Source of the DNA: Pseudobdellovibrionaceae bacterium
GTDB lineage: Bacteria; Bdellovibrionota; Bdellovibrionia; Bdellovibrionales; Bdellovibrionaceae
Length of the DNA: 64,000 nucleotides
Assembly: GCA_019637875.1 (NCBI GenBank)
Contig: JAHBUW010000001.1
Coordinates: 124,001-188,000, forward strand
Direction of reading: 5' to 3'
Shown here: positions 52,949 through 61,567 of the stretch, piece by piece
Position numbering within the stretch: the stretch's first letter is position 1
Layout of the letters: each line of letters starts with the position of its first letter
Program-made: the position numbers and the translations under genes
The notes under the pieces: generated by a model
The model's database searches: none
What the model was told of the DNA's origin: nothing
What the model saw: the letters and a program-made list of their open reading frames with translations, nothing else

Positions 52949-54202
52949 CTATCGCTCCGCTGGTAGTTGAAAACGCGGTTGCGTGCGCGGAGTCTCAAGA
53001 CGCGCGAACGAGAAGAGCTCCGCCGTGGGATGGGTTTTTCCACGCACGAGATCGGTCAGAATTTCGGCCGCGAGCAGGCTGAACGTCACCCCGTTTCCGC
53101 CATAACCTAAAGCGAAGTGGACGTTGCGAAGACCGGGCGGCGTTCCGATCAGCGGCATACCGTCGGGCGTTTCGCAGAAGGTACCCGCCCAACCGTAGCC
53201 GGGTTCAAGTTCGAGATCGGGGAAAAAGTCTTGGAGTTTTTTCGCCAACGCTTTTTGCTTCATGGGTAGAAGGCGATCGCGGAGTTCGGAATTTTTGAAG
53301 TCCTCATCGAGCCCACCGATCACCAATCGGCCGTCCATCGTTCCACGCACGTAGCAGTAAGGGTGGGAAGACTCCCAGATCAGGGAGCCCCGCAGAAATT
53401 TTTCGGCGTCGGCGAGCGGCTTGGTCGCCATGGCGAAAGTCGACTTCAGCGTCAGGAAATCGTCCGGCAAATAAGCGGCGGCCGCGTAACCGGTCGCCAA
53501 GATCAAGTGTCGGGCGTGGATTTGGTGCTCTCCATTGATTTTCGCGGTGATCCGCCCGCCGTCCTTGGGTAGATTCAAACCCGTCATTTCGGCGCGGTCG
53601 TAGGCCTTGAGGCCTTGAATGAGCGCGGCATCCAACAGCTGATAGCAAAAGACGTAGGGATCGATCTCGGCGGCCTTGGCGGATTTCAGCGCGAGGGGAT
53701 TCGTGAAGCCATACCGCTCGCGTAAGGTGGCGGTTTCGAGCCGCTCGATCTCGAGGCCGATGGATTTACGGGCGAGGTATTCGCGTTCCAGCAGGTCGAC
53801 GTCGTCCGGGGTCGAAGCTAAAAAGACGCTCTCACGCCAGCGGAAATCGCGATGTCCCACGTCCGCGGCCAAACGCGCGAAGGCGTCCACGGAACGAGCG
53901 GATTCCCGGTAGACGGCGCGGGCGACGTCTTCGCCACGCAGACGCGCAAGTTCCACCAGAGGAGTGTCCAGCTCGTACATCAAAAGCGCCGTGCTGGCCG
54001 AGGTTGAAGCCGCGGCGAAATCCCAGGCGTCGATCAACATCGTGTCGACGCCCACCCGTGTGAGAGCGTGCGCGGTCAAGAGGCCCGAGATGCCGCCGCC
54101 CACGATCAAAACTTCACATTCGGTATCGGCCTCGAATCGCGGCAGGCTCGCACCGAGTCCGTTCTTCAATCGCCAGAACGGTTGGGGGGATACGAGCTCC
54201 AT
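52949..54202 (-). CDS. FAD-dependent amine/amino-acid oxidoreductase (DAO family)
   Basis: 417 residues. The N-terminal dinucleotide-binding motif is ECEVLIVGGGISGLLTAHALTRVGVDTMLIDA, followed by the DAO-fold FAD sites and a C-terminal PGYGWAGTFCETPDGMPLIGTPPGLRNVHFALGYGGNGVTFS. Such enzymes oxidise amino acids, amines or glycine-type substrates; the substrate is unknown. It has an overlapping-type start region with no strong ribosome site. Two bases separate it from the PfpI-like gene on the same strand, so it may be the distal gene of that operon. Confidence 0.92.
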   Translation of the reverse strand: MELVSPQPFWRLKNGLGASLPRFEADTECEVLIVGGGISGLLTAHALTRVGVDTMLIDAWDFAAASTSASTALLMYELDTPLVELARLRGEDVARAVYRESARSVDAFARLAADVGHRDFRWRESVFLASTPDDVDLLEREYLARKSIGLEIERLETATLRERYGFTNPLALKSAKAAEIDPYVFCYQLLDAALIQGLKAYDRAEMTGLNLPKDGGRITAKINGEHQIHARHLILATGYAAAAYLPDDFLTLKSTFAMATKPLADAEKFLRGSLIWESSHPYCYVRGTMDGRLVIGGLDEDFKNSELRDRLLPMKQKALAKKLQDFFPDLELEPGYGWAGTFCETPDGMPLIGTPPGLRNVHFALGYGGNGVTFSLLAAEILTDLVRGKTHPTAELFSFARLETPRTQPRFQLPAER

Positions 54203-54204
54203 AC

Positions 54205-54822
54205 CTAAAGACGGCCGACGTTGAGCGACTCGCCGATCGAGGTTGAGCGTTGCGGCGGATGTTTTCCCTCGCCGAATTCTTCGATCATCTTTTGATTGAA
54301 GGCGGGCAGGTCGTCGGGTTTACGGCTGGTCACCCAGCCGTGATCGGTGACCACTTCGCGGTCGACCCAATTGGCGCCGGCATTTTGCAAATCGGTTTTC
54401 AGGGACGGCCAAGAGGTCATCTCGTGACCGCTCACGCAACCGGTTTCGATCAAGGTCCACGCCGCATGACAGATCGCCGCGATGGGCGTGCCGTTTTCGG
54501 CGATGCTTTTCACGAAGCTCACCACGTCGGCTTCGCCGCGCAGTTTGTCGGAGTTGATCACGCCGCCGGGGAGGACGAGTCCGTCATAGTCTTCGGGAGT
54601 CGCCTCTTGCACGACGCGATCGACGGCGATGGAAGAACCCCAATCGTTGTCTTTCCAGGCGCGGATTTTTCCCGCCTTGGGCGAGATAATTTCCACGTCC
54701 GCATCGGCGTCGCGCAGGGCTTTCAACGGCTCGAAGAGCTCGGATTCCTCGAAACCGTTCGTGGCGACGATCGCGATGCGTTTTCCTTTAAGAGATTTTG
54801 CGGATTTTTCGTTCCAGGCCAT
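54205..54822 (-). CDS. PfpI/DJ-1 superfamily protein (YraA/GSP18-like)
   Basis: 205 residues from ATG 54822, with GAGGTGAAC upstream. The DJ-1/PfpI fold shows RIAIVATNGFEESELFEPLKAL (acidic Glu), PEDYDGLVLPGGVINSD, and the nucleophile elbow AICHAAWTLIETG (Cys). Later are LPAFNQKMIEEFGEGKHP and the C-terminal tail with SIGESLNVG. Members deglycate proteins or act in stress (YraA). The longer ORF to 55020 is not supported by a ribosome site. Confidence 0.94.
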   Translation of the reverse strand: MAWNEKSAKSLKGKRIAIVATNGFEESELFEPLKALRDADADVEIISPKAGKIRAWKDNDWGSSIAVDRVVQEATPEDYDGLVLPGGVINSDKLRGEADVVSFVKSIAENGTPIAAICHAAWTLIETGCVSGHEMTSWPSLKTDLQNAGANWVDREVVTDHGWVTSRKPDDLPAFNQKMIEEFGEGKHPPQRSTSIGESLNVGRL

Positions 54823-54890
54823 GTTCACCTCACCTGGCGGGAGATTGAGCATAGGCCATGCCCGCCGAGGATGGGGTAAAAGTCCCCTGC

Positions 54891-55349
54891 TCAGCCCTTC
54901 TTGAGGCTGACGTAGACCAAAATTTCGGCCTCGACGACGACCTCGTCGCGGGTGCTCAGAATTTTGACCGGAACGCGGTGATCGCCGGGTTCGGCGGTCA
55001 AGATTTGGGGGTAATCGCATACCGCGCGGATGTCGGTGTCGGCCTTTTTCAAGTAGCCGACGGTCATCCCTTTCGGAATCCAGCGGAGGTGCGCGGGGAG
55101 GCTCGCTTGCATCAAGAGTCCCATCGCGAGTTCAGCCGCGTTGCAGTTCGCGATCGCGTGAACGGTGCCGATGTGATTGTAAACACGACGACGCTTCTTC
55201 ACGCCGATCACGCAGCGGTGGTCCGAAAGCTCCAGCACCGAAGGCCGGATGCTGTGGAAGTAGGGGGCGGTCTGGCACACGATTTTCGAAAACAACCACC
55301 GACCACCCGGCCAGCGAATCATCTTATCGTAGACTTTACGTGTATCCAT
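54891..55349 (-). CDS. Hotdog-fold thioesterase-like protein (DUF4442 type)
   Basis: 152 residues from ATG 55349, GGAG six bases upstream. It resembles the gene at 30542-31048: an N-terminal helix (VYDKMIRWPGGRWLFSKIV), the motif IRPSVLELSDHRCVIGVKKRRRVYNHIGTVHAIANCNAAELA, and a beta-rich end (VPVKILSTRDEVVVEAEILVYVSL). Hotdog thioesterases hydrolyse acyl-CoA; the substrate is unknown. It is in a minus-strand run with PfpI and DUF2817. Confidence 0.85.
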   Translation of the reverse strand: MDTRKVYDKMIRWPGGRWLFSKIVCQTAPYFHSIRPSVLELSDHRCVIGVKKRRRVYNHIGTVHAIANCNAAELAMGLLMQASLPAHLRWIPKGMTVGYLKKADTDIRAVCDYPQILTAEPGDHRVPVKILSTRDEVVVEAEILVYVSLKKG

Positions 55350-55368
55350 GGCCGCTCCTGGTTCGATC

Positions 55369-56523
55369 TCAGTTGAGCGCGCCCGCCCGTCCGAAAACTT
55401 TCTGGAAAAGCGCGCGCGACGTCGCAATCACCATCATGCGCCAGTCGGCCGCCGCGGGGAAGAACTTCTCGAGGTAGTCGGCGCGGATCTTCGTGCCGAG
55501 TTCGTCGTTCGCGTAGCCGTAATGCGTGCCTTGGTGTTCGAGCAGCCACTGGTTCAGGCTGCGCACTTGATCGTCCAGTCCGTGCCCCAAGGTGCCGAAC
55601 TCCATGGTCAATGCGCAAACGCGCTGACCGGGACGCGCCAGTTCGGGGAAGATGTTGTTGGTCGCGCCCAGGGTCTTGTAGAAACCCTCGGTGTCGGCGG
55701 ACGTGTAATCGTAGATTGCGGCGTCTTCACTCGGCTTGAAGAGCTCATTGAAGAACGTGGGATCGACCGAACCTTCCACGTCGCCGGTCAAAAGATGCAG
55801 GCGTCCGCGTTCGCCGAGGCCGGTGTGCAAATCGAACAGCAGGACGTCCCGGTATTCCGGCATCCGTACGCGCAGCTCCGCGATGAGGTCCGCGATCTGG
55901 GGCTCGTTTTGAAATCCGCCGAATTCGAGTCCCGCGGCGTTTTCCCATTGGCCGATGCCCACGGCCTTGATGAAGTTGTCCATGGAGACGTCGTCGAAGT
56001 GGATGCGCCCGTCCCGTTGATTGCGTTTTTGCACCAGGCTGCAGGTCATCGAGTCGACCGCCGTGCGCGGAATGAAACGTTCGCTCATTTTGAGAGAGTC
56101 CGCATTGCGCTCGCGGTAAAGATCCGGGCGGGTCGAGCAGTTGCGGTTCAAATTCACATGATTTTCGGTATTGCGAAGATGGTTTTTGAAACCGAAAGGA
56201 TTCAGCGAATGCACGAGCAGGACCCCGAACTTTCGCCGGTCCAGACGTGGTAAGATTTCGTTAATGAACATCGACTGGATCGCGCTGCCGGCGTAACCCT
56301 CCAGACCGTGCACTCCGGAAAGCATCACGAGCAGGTTCGCGCCCGGCGCGGTCGCCGGAAGATAAACGGAGTCGACGCTCAGATCGGTCTCGGTTCGACT
56401 GGGGACGCTCCAGCGCGCCCGCTGCGTATCCAGGGGCAAGCCGCGCGTACTTTCCAGGAAACGGCGGCGTCCCTCAAAATAATTTGAACTAAAGTAGGCG
56501 AGATCGTTCGTTAGAAGCTCCAT
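55369..56523 (-). CDS. DUF2817 / M14-like carboxypeptidase
   Basis: 384 residues with the M14 zinc-carboxypeptidase-like fold of the DUF2817 family: MLSGVHGLEGYAGSAIQ (zinc His and Glu), VNLNRNCSTR, LLFDLHTGLG (third zinc ligand), and a C-terminal acid (MEFGTLGHGLDDQ). No signal peptide, so a cytosolic role such as processing of peptides or amides is likely. The hotdog gene starts 19 bases after its end. Confidence 0.9.
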   Translation of the reverse strand: MELLTNDLAYFSSNYFEGRRRFLESTRGLPLDTQRARWSVPSRTETDLSVDSVYLPATAPGANLLVMLSGVHGLEGYAGSAIQSMFINEILPRLDRRKFGVLLVHSLNPFGFKNHLRNTENHVNLNRNCSTRPDLYRERNADSLKMSERFIPRTAVDSMTCSLVQKRNQRDGRIHFDDVSMDNFIKAVGIGQWENAAGLEFGGFQNEPQIADLIAELRVRMPEYRDVLLFDLHTGLGERGRLHLLTGDVEGSVDPTFFNELFKPSEDAAIYDYTSADTEGFYKTLGATNNIFPELARPGQRVCALTMEFGTLGHGLDDQVRSLNQWLLEHQGTHYGYANDELGTKIRADYLEKFFPAAADWRMMVIATSRALFQKVFGRAGALN

Positions 56524-56633
56524 ACCTATTTCTAGCCCCGGGGCTCCGGACTGCCAAATTCTTTTTCACCGCCCGAAGTCCGGAAATGAGCCGCCGGTTT
56601 GGCGCTCCGGTCGATCGGATATAAAATATCGAA

Positions 56634-57599
56634 ATGCGTCTAATCACTCGTCTTCTCCTCCTCGCGGTGTTGTCCGGCGTTTTCTTCTCGCAAGCGCAGG
56701 CCGCCAAAAAACAAATGAAACCCGATTTTTCGTGGGCCGAGGGGCAAATGAAGAAGAAGGGGTTGCCGCCGGCGTTCGTGCAAATGCTGAAGACGTCTTA
56801 CGACAAAAAGTCGTTCGAGCGCGTGCTGACGCTGAATTTGCTGACGTTCATGCGCCCCCCGGCGCACATGAAGCTCGTGACCGACGATGCGGTCGCGAAC
56901 AGCACGGCCTTCATCGCGAAAAACGCGACGGCTTTCGACGCCGTGGAAGAGCGCTACGGCGTACCGCGCGAGGTGATCTCGGGACTTCTGTGGATCGAGA
57001 CCCGGCACGGTTCGTTGACCGGTTCGTTCCACGTTCCGAGCGTGTATTTGCATCTGCTGCAAGCGCACCGTCCGGAGAACCGCGCGGAGCTTCTGAAGAT
57101 CGCCCTGGAGCGGAACACCGAAAAGAAGTATACGCGCAAGGAATTGATCGCGCAGATCAAACGTCGTTCGAAAAGCCGCTCCGACTGGGCGATGGAGCAG
57201 TTGCAGGCGCTGAATCACATCCGCACGCGGAAGATGAAAGACCTGGCCGAGCTGAAAGGTTCGTTCGCCGGAGCCTTCGGGATGCCGCAGTTCATTCCGT
57301 CGAGTTACAAGATCTGGGCGGCCACGAACCGGGCGGAAGCCGCGCCCAATCTTTTCGACGTCGAGGATGCGATTTTGAGCGTGGGTAACTATCTGCACGT
57401 TCACGGTTGGAAGACCGAAAAGGAAGACACGCACGTGAAAGCGCTGATGCGCTACAATCAAAGCCGTGACTACGCGGAAAGTATTCTCGAAATCGCGCGC
57501 CGGGTACGCGCGGATTCACCGGCGGCGCCCGCCGCGCGGGGGCTCGCTTCCGAGGGCGACATCTTCGAGCCGACCTCACCTAAAAAACCGAAAAATTGA
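56634..57599 (+). CDS. MltB-type lytic murein transglycosylase
   Basis: 321 residues with a signal peptide (LLLLAVLSGVFFSQAQAA). The transglycosylase domain has the catalytic Glu122 in ISGLLWIETRHGSLTG and typical later motifs (GSFAGAFGMPQFIPSSYKIWA, SVGNYLHVHGW). It cuts glycan strands of peptidoglycan in the periplasm. It is divergent from the DUF2817 gene. A short Ala/Pro-rich tail ends the protein. The ribosome site is weak. Confidence 0.93.
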   Translation: MRLITRLLLLAVLSGVFFSQAQAAKKQMKPDFSWAEGQMKKKGLPPAFVQMLKTSYDKKSFERVLTLNLLTFMRPPAHMKLVTDDAVANSTAFIAKNATAFDAVEERYGVPREVISGLLWIETRHGSLTGSFHVPSVYLHLLQAHRPENRAELLKIALERNTEKKYTRKELIAQIKRRSKSRSDWAMEQLQALNHIRTRKMKDLAELKGSFAGAFGMPQFIPSSYKIWAATNRAEAAPNLFDVEDAILSVGNYLHVHGWKTEKEDTHVKALMRYNQSRDYAESILEIARRVRADSPAAPAARGLASEGDIFEPTSPKKPKN

Positions 57600-57616
57600 G
57601 CGATCGGCGCCGACGC

Positions 57617-58882
57617 TTATTCGAAGCGTTCGGCGCGGAACGGGACCGGGTCCACGCAGGGCGTGCGGCCCTGGATCAGCTCGGCCGCGAGCTGCGCCGA
57701 ACCGGGCGCGCTTTGCAGTCCCAGCATCTGGTGACCCATGTTGTAGAACAGGTTCGACGTCTTCGATGATTTGCCGATGACGGGTACGCCGTCGGGCGTG
57801 CAGGGACGCAGACCGCGCCAGATGTCGCTGACGTTGTCGCGGCTGTGGATCTTCAAATACTCTTCCGAGCCTTTTTGGATCGCGCGCACGCGGTGGGGCG
57901 AGATGCCGAAGTCTTGATTCACGAGCTCCAGCGTTCCCGCCAGACGGGTCGAGCCCGCGCGGGGCGTGACCGCGATTTTGCGCTCGACGATCATGATCGG
58001 GTACTTGGGTTTCACGTCGCCGTCGTGAAGTGACTGGTCTTCGAGGATCATCGAATAGCCTTTGCCGCCGAGGATCGGGACATTCAGGCCCAGTTGCTTC
58101 GCCAATGCGGGGGACCAGCTGCCCGCCGCCATGACGACGAGTTCGGGTTCGAAGTTTCCTTGCGTGGTGATGACCTGGGTGATGCGGTCGCCGGTGCGTA
58201 CGAAATCGAAAACCTCGGTGTGCAGCATGCTTTCGCCGCCGAGGGCGAGGAACTCTTCATGCATTTCTTTGGTCGTCGCGAAGGGTTCGACTTGCGCCTC
58301 TTGGTCGAAGTAGACGCCGCCTTTCACGAGTGAACGCAAAGAAGGCTCGAACGCGAGCACTTCCTCTTGTCCCATCTTGCGGCCGGTGATGCCGTTCTGC
58401 TGCATCTGTTCGAGTTCCATCTCGGCGTGGTGCAGACCCGACTCGGTCCCGCTGACCATCAAAAGACCGCGGCGCTCGAACGCCATGTTGGGCCGACGTT
58501 TCGCGAGCTCTTCGTAATTGCGGATCGAGATTTTTGAAATCTCGGCCAGCACTTTGATCGAAGACTCCATCTTCTTTTGATTCGCGTTCAGGCCGAAGGT
58601 CATCAGCCATTTGAACAGGCCCCAGCTGAACTCGGGTTTGATGTAGAAGGGGCTCTCTTTGTCGAGCAGCCAGCCCATCGCTTTCATCATCATTCCGGGT
58701 TGGGGAAGCGGCATCGCGAAGCAGGGCGTGACCCAACCCGCGTTGCCGTAAGAGCTGCCGGCCGCGATGCCTCCGCGTTCGATCAAAAGGACCTTGCGGC
58801 CTTCGGATTGAAGCTGGCGCGCCAGACTGGTTCCAATGATACCGCCACCGATCAGCAAGACATCGACTTTACGATTGGACAT
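57617..58882 (-). CDS. D-amino acid dehydrogenase / DadA-like FAD oxidoreductase
   Basis: 421 residues from ATG 58882; an upstream GTG at 58900 is possible. It has KVDVLLIGGGIIGTSLARQLQSEGRKVLLIERGGIAAGSSYGNAGWVTP, the typical DadA opening. The core includes PEFSWGLFKWLMTFG, GGVYFDQEAQVEP and the C-terminal WRGLRPCTPDGVPVIGKSSK. It oxidises D-amino acids and passes electrons to the respiratory chain. Convergent with MltB, with 17 bases between. Confidence 0.93.
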   Translation of the reverse strand: MSNRKVDVLLIGGGIIGTSLARQLQSEGRKVLLIERGGIAAGSSYGNAGWVTPCFAMPLPQPGMMMKAMGWLLDKESPFYIKPEFSWGLFKWLMTFGLNANQKKMESSIKVLAEISKISIRNYEELAKRRPNMAFERRGLLMVSGTESGLHHAEMELEQMQQNGITGRKMGQEEVLAFEPSLRSLVKGGVYFDQEAQVEPFATTKEMHEEFLALGGESMLHTEVFDFVRTGDRITQVITTQGNFEPELVVMAAGSWSPALAKQLGLNVPILGGKGYSMILEDQSLHDGDVKPKYPIMIVERKIAVTPRAGSTRLAGTLELVNQDFGISPHRVRAIQKGSEEYLKIHSRDNVSDIWRGLRPCTPDGVPVIGKSSKTSNLFYNMGHQMLGLQSAPGSAQLAAELIQGRTPCVDPVPFRAERFE

Positions 58883-58928
58883 GGCGACGGAGACTGCCAC
58901 CCCGTCCGGGTTTGGTCAACATGCGGAC

Positions 58929-59540
58929 ATGAAACTCGTGATTGGCGATAAAGCCCTTTCCAGTTGGTCTTTGCGGCCCTGGTTGCTGATGAAGCACTTC
59001 GGGGTTGCGTTCCAGGAAGTCCGCATCCGGTTGGATCAACCCGGCACCCGCGACGAGATCTTGCGGTACTCGTCGGCCGCGCGCGTTCCCGTGCTTTTGA
59101 CCGAAGGGCTAGCGATTTGGGATTCCTTGGCGATCATGGAGTATTTGAACGAACGTTTCCCCGAAAAGCGGATGTATCCTGCCGATCCCCAACGTCGCGC
59201 CGTCGCGCGTTCGCTGACGGCCGAGATGCACAGTGGATTCAGCGCCTTGCGCGAGCAGCTGCCGTTTCAGGCCAAGATGAAAATTCCCGGTCATGATCTA
59301 GAATCCGCGCGGGCGGATATCGAGCGTGTGCAAGAAATCTGGCGGGACGCTTTGGCCCAATCGGGGGGACCGTTTTTGATGGAGGACTTTTCCATCGTCG
59401 ACGCGATGTACGCGCCGGTGGTTTGCCGCTTTGACACCTATGCGGTTCCGCTCGACGAAGCCTTGAGCGCATACGCCGCCCGCATTTTGAACCATCAGGC
59501 TCTGCGCGAATGGTATGACGGGGCCCGGGCCGAGCCGTAA
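58929..59540 (+). CDS. Glutathione S-transferase family protein (second)
   Basis: 203 residues. The N-terminal half has LVIGDKALSSWSLRPWLLMKHFG (Ser active site, glutathione fold), SSAARVPVLLTEGLAIWDSLAIMEYLNERFPEK (cis-Pro and the IWDSLAIMEYL region). The C-terminal half is all-helical. It resembles the maleylacetoacetate isomerase/SspA-like subgroup in length. It is unrelated in context to the first GST at 51403 except by function. ATG 58929 follows ATGCGGAC; no strong ribosome site. Confidence 0.93.
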   Translation: MKLVIGDKALSSWSLRPWLLMKHFGVAFQEVRIRLDQPGTRDEILRYSSAARVPVLLTEGLAIWDSLAIMEYLNERFPEKRMYPADPQRRAVARSLTAEMHSGFSALREQLPFQAKMKIPGHDLESARADIERVQEIWRDALAQSGGPFLMEDFSIVDAMYAPVVCRFDTYAVPLDEALSAYAARILNHQALREWYDGARAEP

Positions 59541-59558
59541 GCTCACCCGGATCCAGTT

Positions 59559-59598
59559 CAACTAAGTTTTTAGTTGCAATCAACTAAGTTCTTAGTTG
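59559..59598. promoter_or_regulatory. Two tandem palindromic operators before blaI
   Basis: CAACTAAGTTTTTAGTTG (59559-59576) and CAACTAAGTTCTTAGTTG (59581-59598) are near-identical 18-base palindromes, four bases apart (centre to centre 22 bases, about two helical turns). They end 12 bases upstream of the BlaI start. Their symmetry fits dimers of a BlaI-type winged-helix repressor, so autoregulation is likely. Confidence 0.88.
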
Positions 59599-59609
59599 AT
59601 GATCCTTGC

Positions 59610-59987
59610 ATGGCTAAAAACGAACGTCTGCTGACCGAAACCGAACTCGAACTCATGACGATTCTCTGGCGCCGGGGCGAAGGGAGCGTGAACGACGTCC
59701 TCGCGGCACTGCCGGCGGGGCGGGACCTGGCCTACACCTCCGTTTCGACCATCTTGCGGATTTTGGAGCAAAAGGGCGCGGTGCGAACGCGCAAAGAAGG
59801 GCGGGGGCACGTTTACACCCCCGCGCTGAAAAAATCCGACTACGAAACCGAAGCCGTACGCCACGTCGTCGACAAAGTCTTCGATGGAACTCCGTTGGAA
59901 CTCGTGAAGGCGTTGATCGATCGCGGGGGACTTTCGGCCCAAGAGATCGAAGAGATGCGCGAGCTTTTGCGCGGAGGCAAAACGTGA
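59610..59987 (+). CDS. BlaI/MecI-family transcriptional repressor
   Basis: 125 residues. The winged helix is LTETELELMTILWRRGEGSVNDVLAAL, then DLAYTSVSTILRILEQKGAVRTRKEGRGHVYTPAL (recognition helix and wing). The dimerisation half follows with VRHVVDKVFDGTPLELVKALIDRGGLSAQEIEEM. BlaI-type repressors are cut by an M56 protease when an envelope signal arrives. Its stop overlaps the M56 gene (GTGA at 59984-59987), so the two are translated together. The two palindromes upstream are its likely binding sites. Confidence 0.95.
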   Translation: MAKNERLLTETELELMTILWRRGEGSVNDVLAALPAGRDLAYTSVSTILRILEQKGAVRTRKEGRGHVYTPALKKSDYETEAVRHVVDKVFDGTPLELVKALIDRGGLSAQEIEEMRELLRGGKT

Positions 59988-61567
59988 ACGACTTCGGGCT
60001 TTGGCTTTTGTTGATGCACGTCGCTTTCGTGCCGGTCGCGTTCGCTTTGCGCGGACTGCGTGCGGGAAACGGGGCGGGCGGGGCGCTTCGTCGTTTCGGA
60101 CTTTATTCCGTCGTCGCGACTTTGCTGCTGACTTGTTTCGCCGTCTTCGCGCCGCAGGACTTCGCGGTCGTCGAGGCGCCGCGCTTTGTGCGTGACGCCG
60201 CCGCGGTGAGCGCGCCGGTCATCAATTTGACTCCGGTGACGCCGACGTCACCTCCACCGCGCGCATTGCTCGCGTTTGATCCGTGGCGGCCTTTGTTGTG
60301 GGGGTTGATCGCGGTCAGCGCGTTCGGTTTCATGATGCGCCTTTGGCGACTGGTCGGCGAAGCTTCGCGGTTACGCCAACAGGCGAAGGATCATTACGGC
60401 TTCAAGCGGATGGGGCACGTGCACGTCGTCTTCTCGGACAGCGCGGACATCCCTTTCATTTACGCCGAAAGCTTGCGCGGCGTACGGATCGTATTGCCGC
60501 AAGAGCTGGCCGCGCGGCCGCGGGAACTGCGTTTAAGCCTTGCCCATGAACTGCAACACGCCCGTCATCGCGATCCATGGTGGCAGTGGGGGATCGCGCT
60601 TCTGGACGGCGTGTTCGCGCTGAATCCCGCTTACCGGCTCTGGCGCGCCGAGGTGATCGCCGCGCAAGAGTTCGCGTGCGATGAGGCGCTCCTCGATCGC
60701 GAAAGAATTGATGTCGTCAATTATGGACGCTGCCTCCTACAGGCGGCGGAACGGGCCTTGGGTCTTGAACGGAAACCGGAGTGCGCACCCGGCTTTCTGG
60801 GCGGGGCGCGGGAACCACAACTCAAACAAAGGATGAACAGGATGTTTCAACCACAAAGAACGAAAAAATGGATTTTTGTCGCGATGGGCGTGGCGCTCGC
60901 GGTCACTTTGGGTGCGACCTCATTGGTGGCGCGCGCGGGACTGAAGGACCGCCGCGTTTCACATGCCGAAGCGCGGGCCTGGGCCTCGTCGCTGGAGCTG
61001 ACGCCGGGCTTTCGCGTGAACGTGAACGCCGCGGTCGTCGAGGAGCTCAACCGGGTGCTCGGCGATTCACGGCAACGCACGAAAATGCGCGAGACCCTTG
61101 AACGGATGCGCACCTATCAAGCGATGATCGAAAAAGAAGTGGTCGCCCGGCGCTTGCCGCCCGAGCTGATGGCCGTTCCCGTCGTGGAAAGCGGGTACCG
61201 CAATCTGAAACAAGCGCCGCGCGCTCCCGGCGTCGGCTTAGGGGCGGGGCTTTGGCAGTTCATTCCGCAAACGGCGCGGAACTTCGGTCTGCGGGTGGAC
61301 GCCGCGGTCGACGAGCGACTGGATGAACGCAAACTGACCGATGCCGCTTTTCGCTACCTGACCGCGAATCATCAGCGCTTTCAGGATTGGGAACTCGCGC
61401 TGCTCGCGTACAACATTGGGGAAAGCCGCGTTCAGCAAGGGATCGAAAAGACCGGTTCGCGTGACGCGTGGACCTTGATCGACCGGGGTTACGAGGGCGA
61501 CGTGCGCTACCTCGCGAAACTCACGGCGGCCGTCATGATTTTGGGCCGCCCCGAAGTTTTGGACTAG
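59984..61567 (+). CDS. BlaR1-type M56 metalloprotease fused to a lytic transglycosylase domain
   Basis: 527 residues. The N-terminal part is an M56 membrane protease: hydrophobic segments near 5-22, 36-56 and 101-120. The zinc motif HELQH is at 188-192 (LSLAHELQHARHRDPWW), and the third-ligand region is RAEVIAAQEFACDEALL (Glu229). A fourth membrane segment at about 296-316 (WIFVAMGVALAVTLGATSL) precedes the extracytoplasmic part. In BlaR1 and MecR1 that part is a beta-lactam-binding domain. Here it is a complete SLT-type (MltD-like) lytic transglycosylase domain: LMAVPVVESGYRNL with catalytic Glu402, GAGLWQFIPQTARNFGL (422-), and ALLAYNIGESRVQQG. The protein could sense peptidoglycan, or its cleavage, and cut BlaI. 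This is inferred from domain order. Confidence 0.93.
   Translation: MNDFGLWLLLMHVAFVPVAFALRGLRAGNGAGGALRRFGLYSVVATLLLTCFAVFAPQDFAVVEAPRFVRDAAAVSAPVINLTPVTPTSPPPRALLAFDPWRPLLWGLIAVSAFGFMMRLWRLVGEASRLRQQAKDHYGFKRMGHVHVVFSDSADIPFIYAESLRGVRIVLPQELAARPRELRLSLAHELQHARHRDPWWQWGIALLDGVFALNPAYRLWRAEVIAAQEFACDEALLDRERIDVVNYGRCLLQAAERALGLERKPECAPGFLGGAREPQLKQRMNRMFQPQRTKKWIFVAMGVALAVTLGATSLVARAGLKDRRVSHAEARAWASSLELTPGFRVNVNAAVVEELNRVLGDSRQRTKMRETLERMRTYQAMIEKEVVARRLPPELMAVPVVESGYRNLKQAPRAPGVGLGAGLWQFIPQTARNFGLRVDAAVDERLDERKLTDAAFRYLTANHQRFQDWELALLAYNIGESRVQQGIEKTGSRDAWTLIDRGYEGDVRYLAKLTAAVMILGRPEVLD

Noticed and set aside
59984-61567. Ordinary BlaR1 with a beta-lactam-binding sensor
   Set aside because: The extracytoplasmic part has GLWQF and AYNIG transglycosylase motifs and no SxxK/KTG penicillin-binding motifs.
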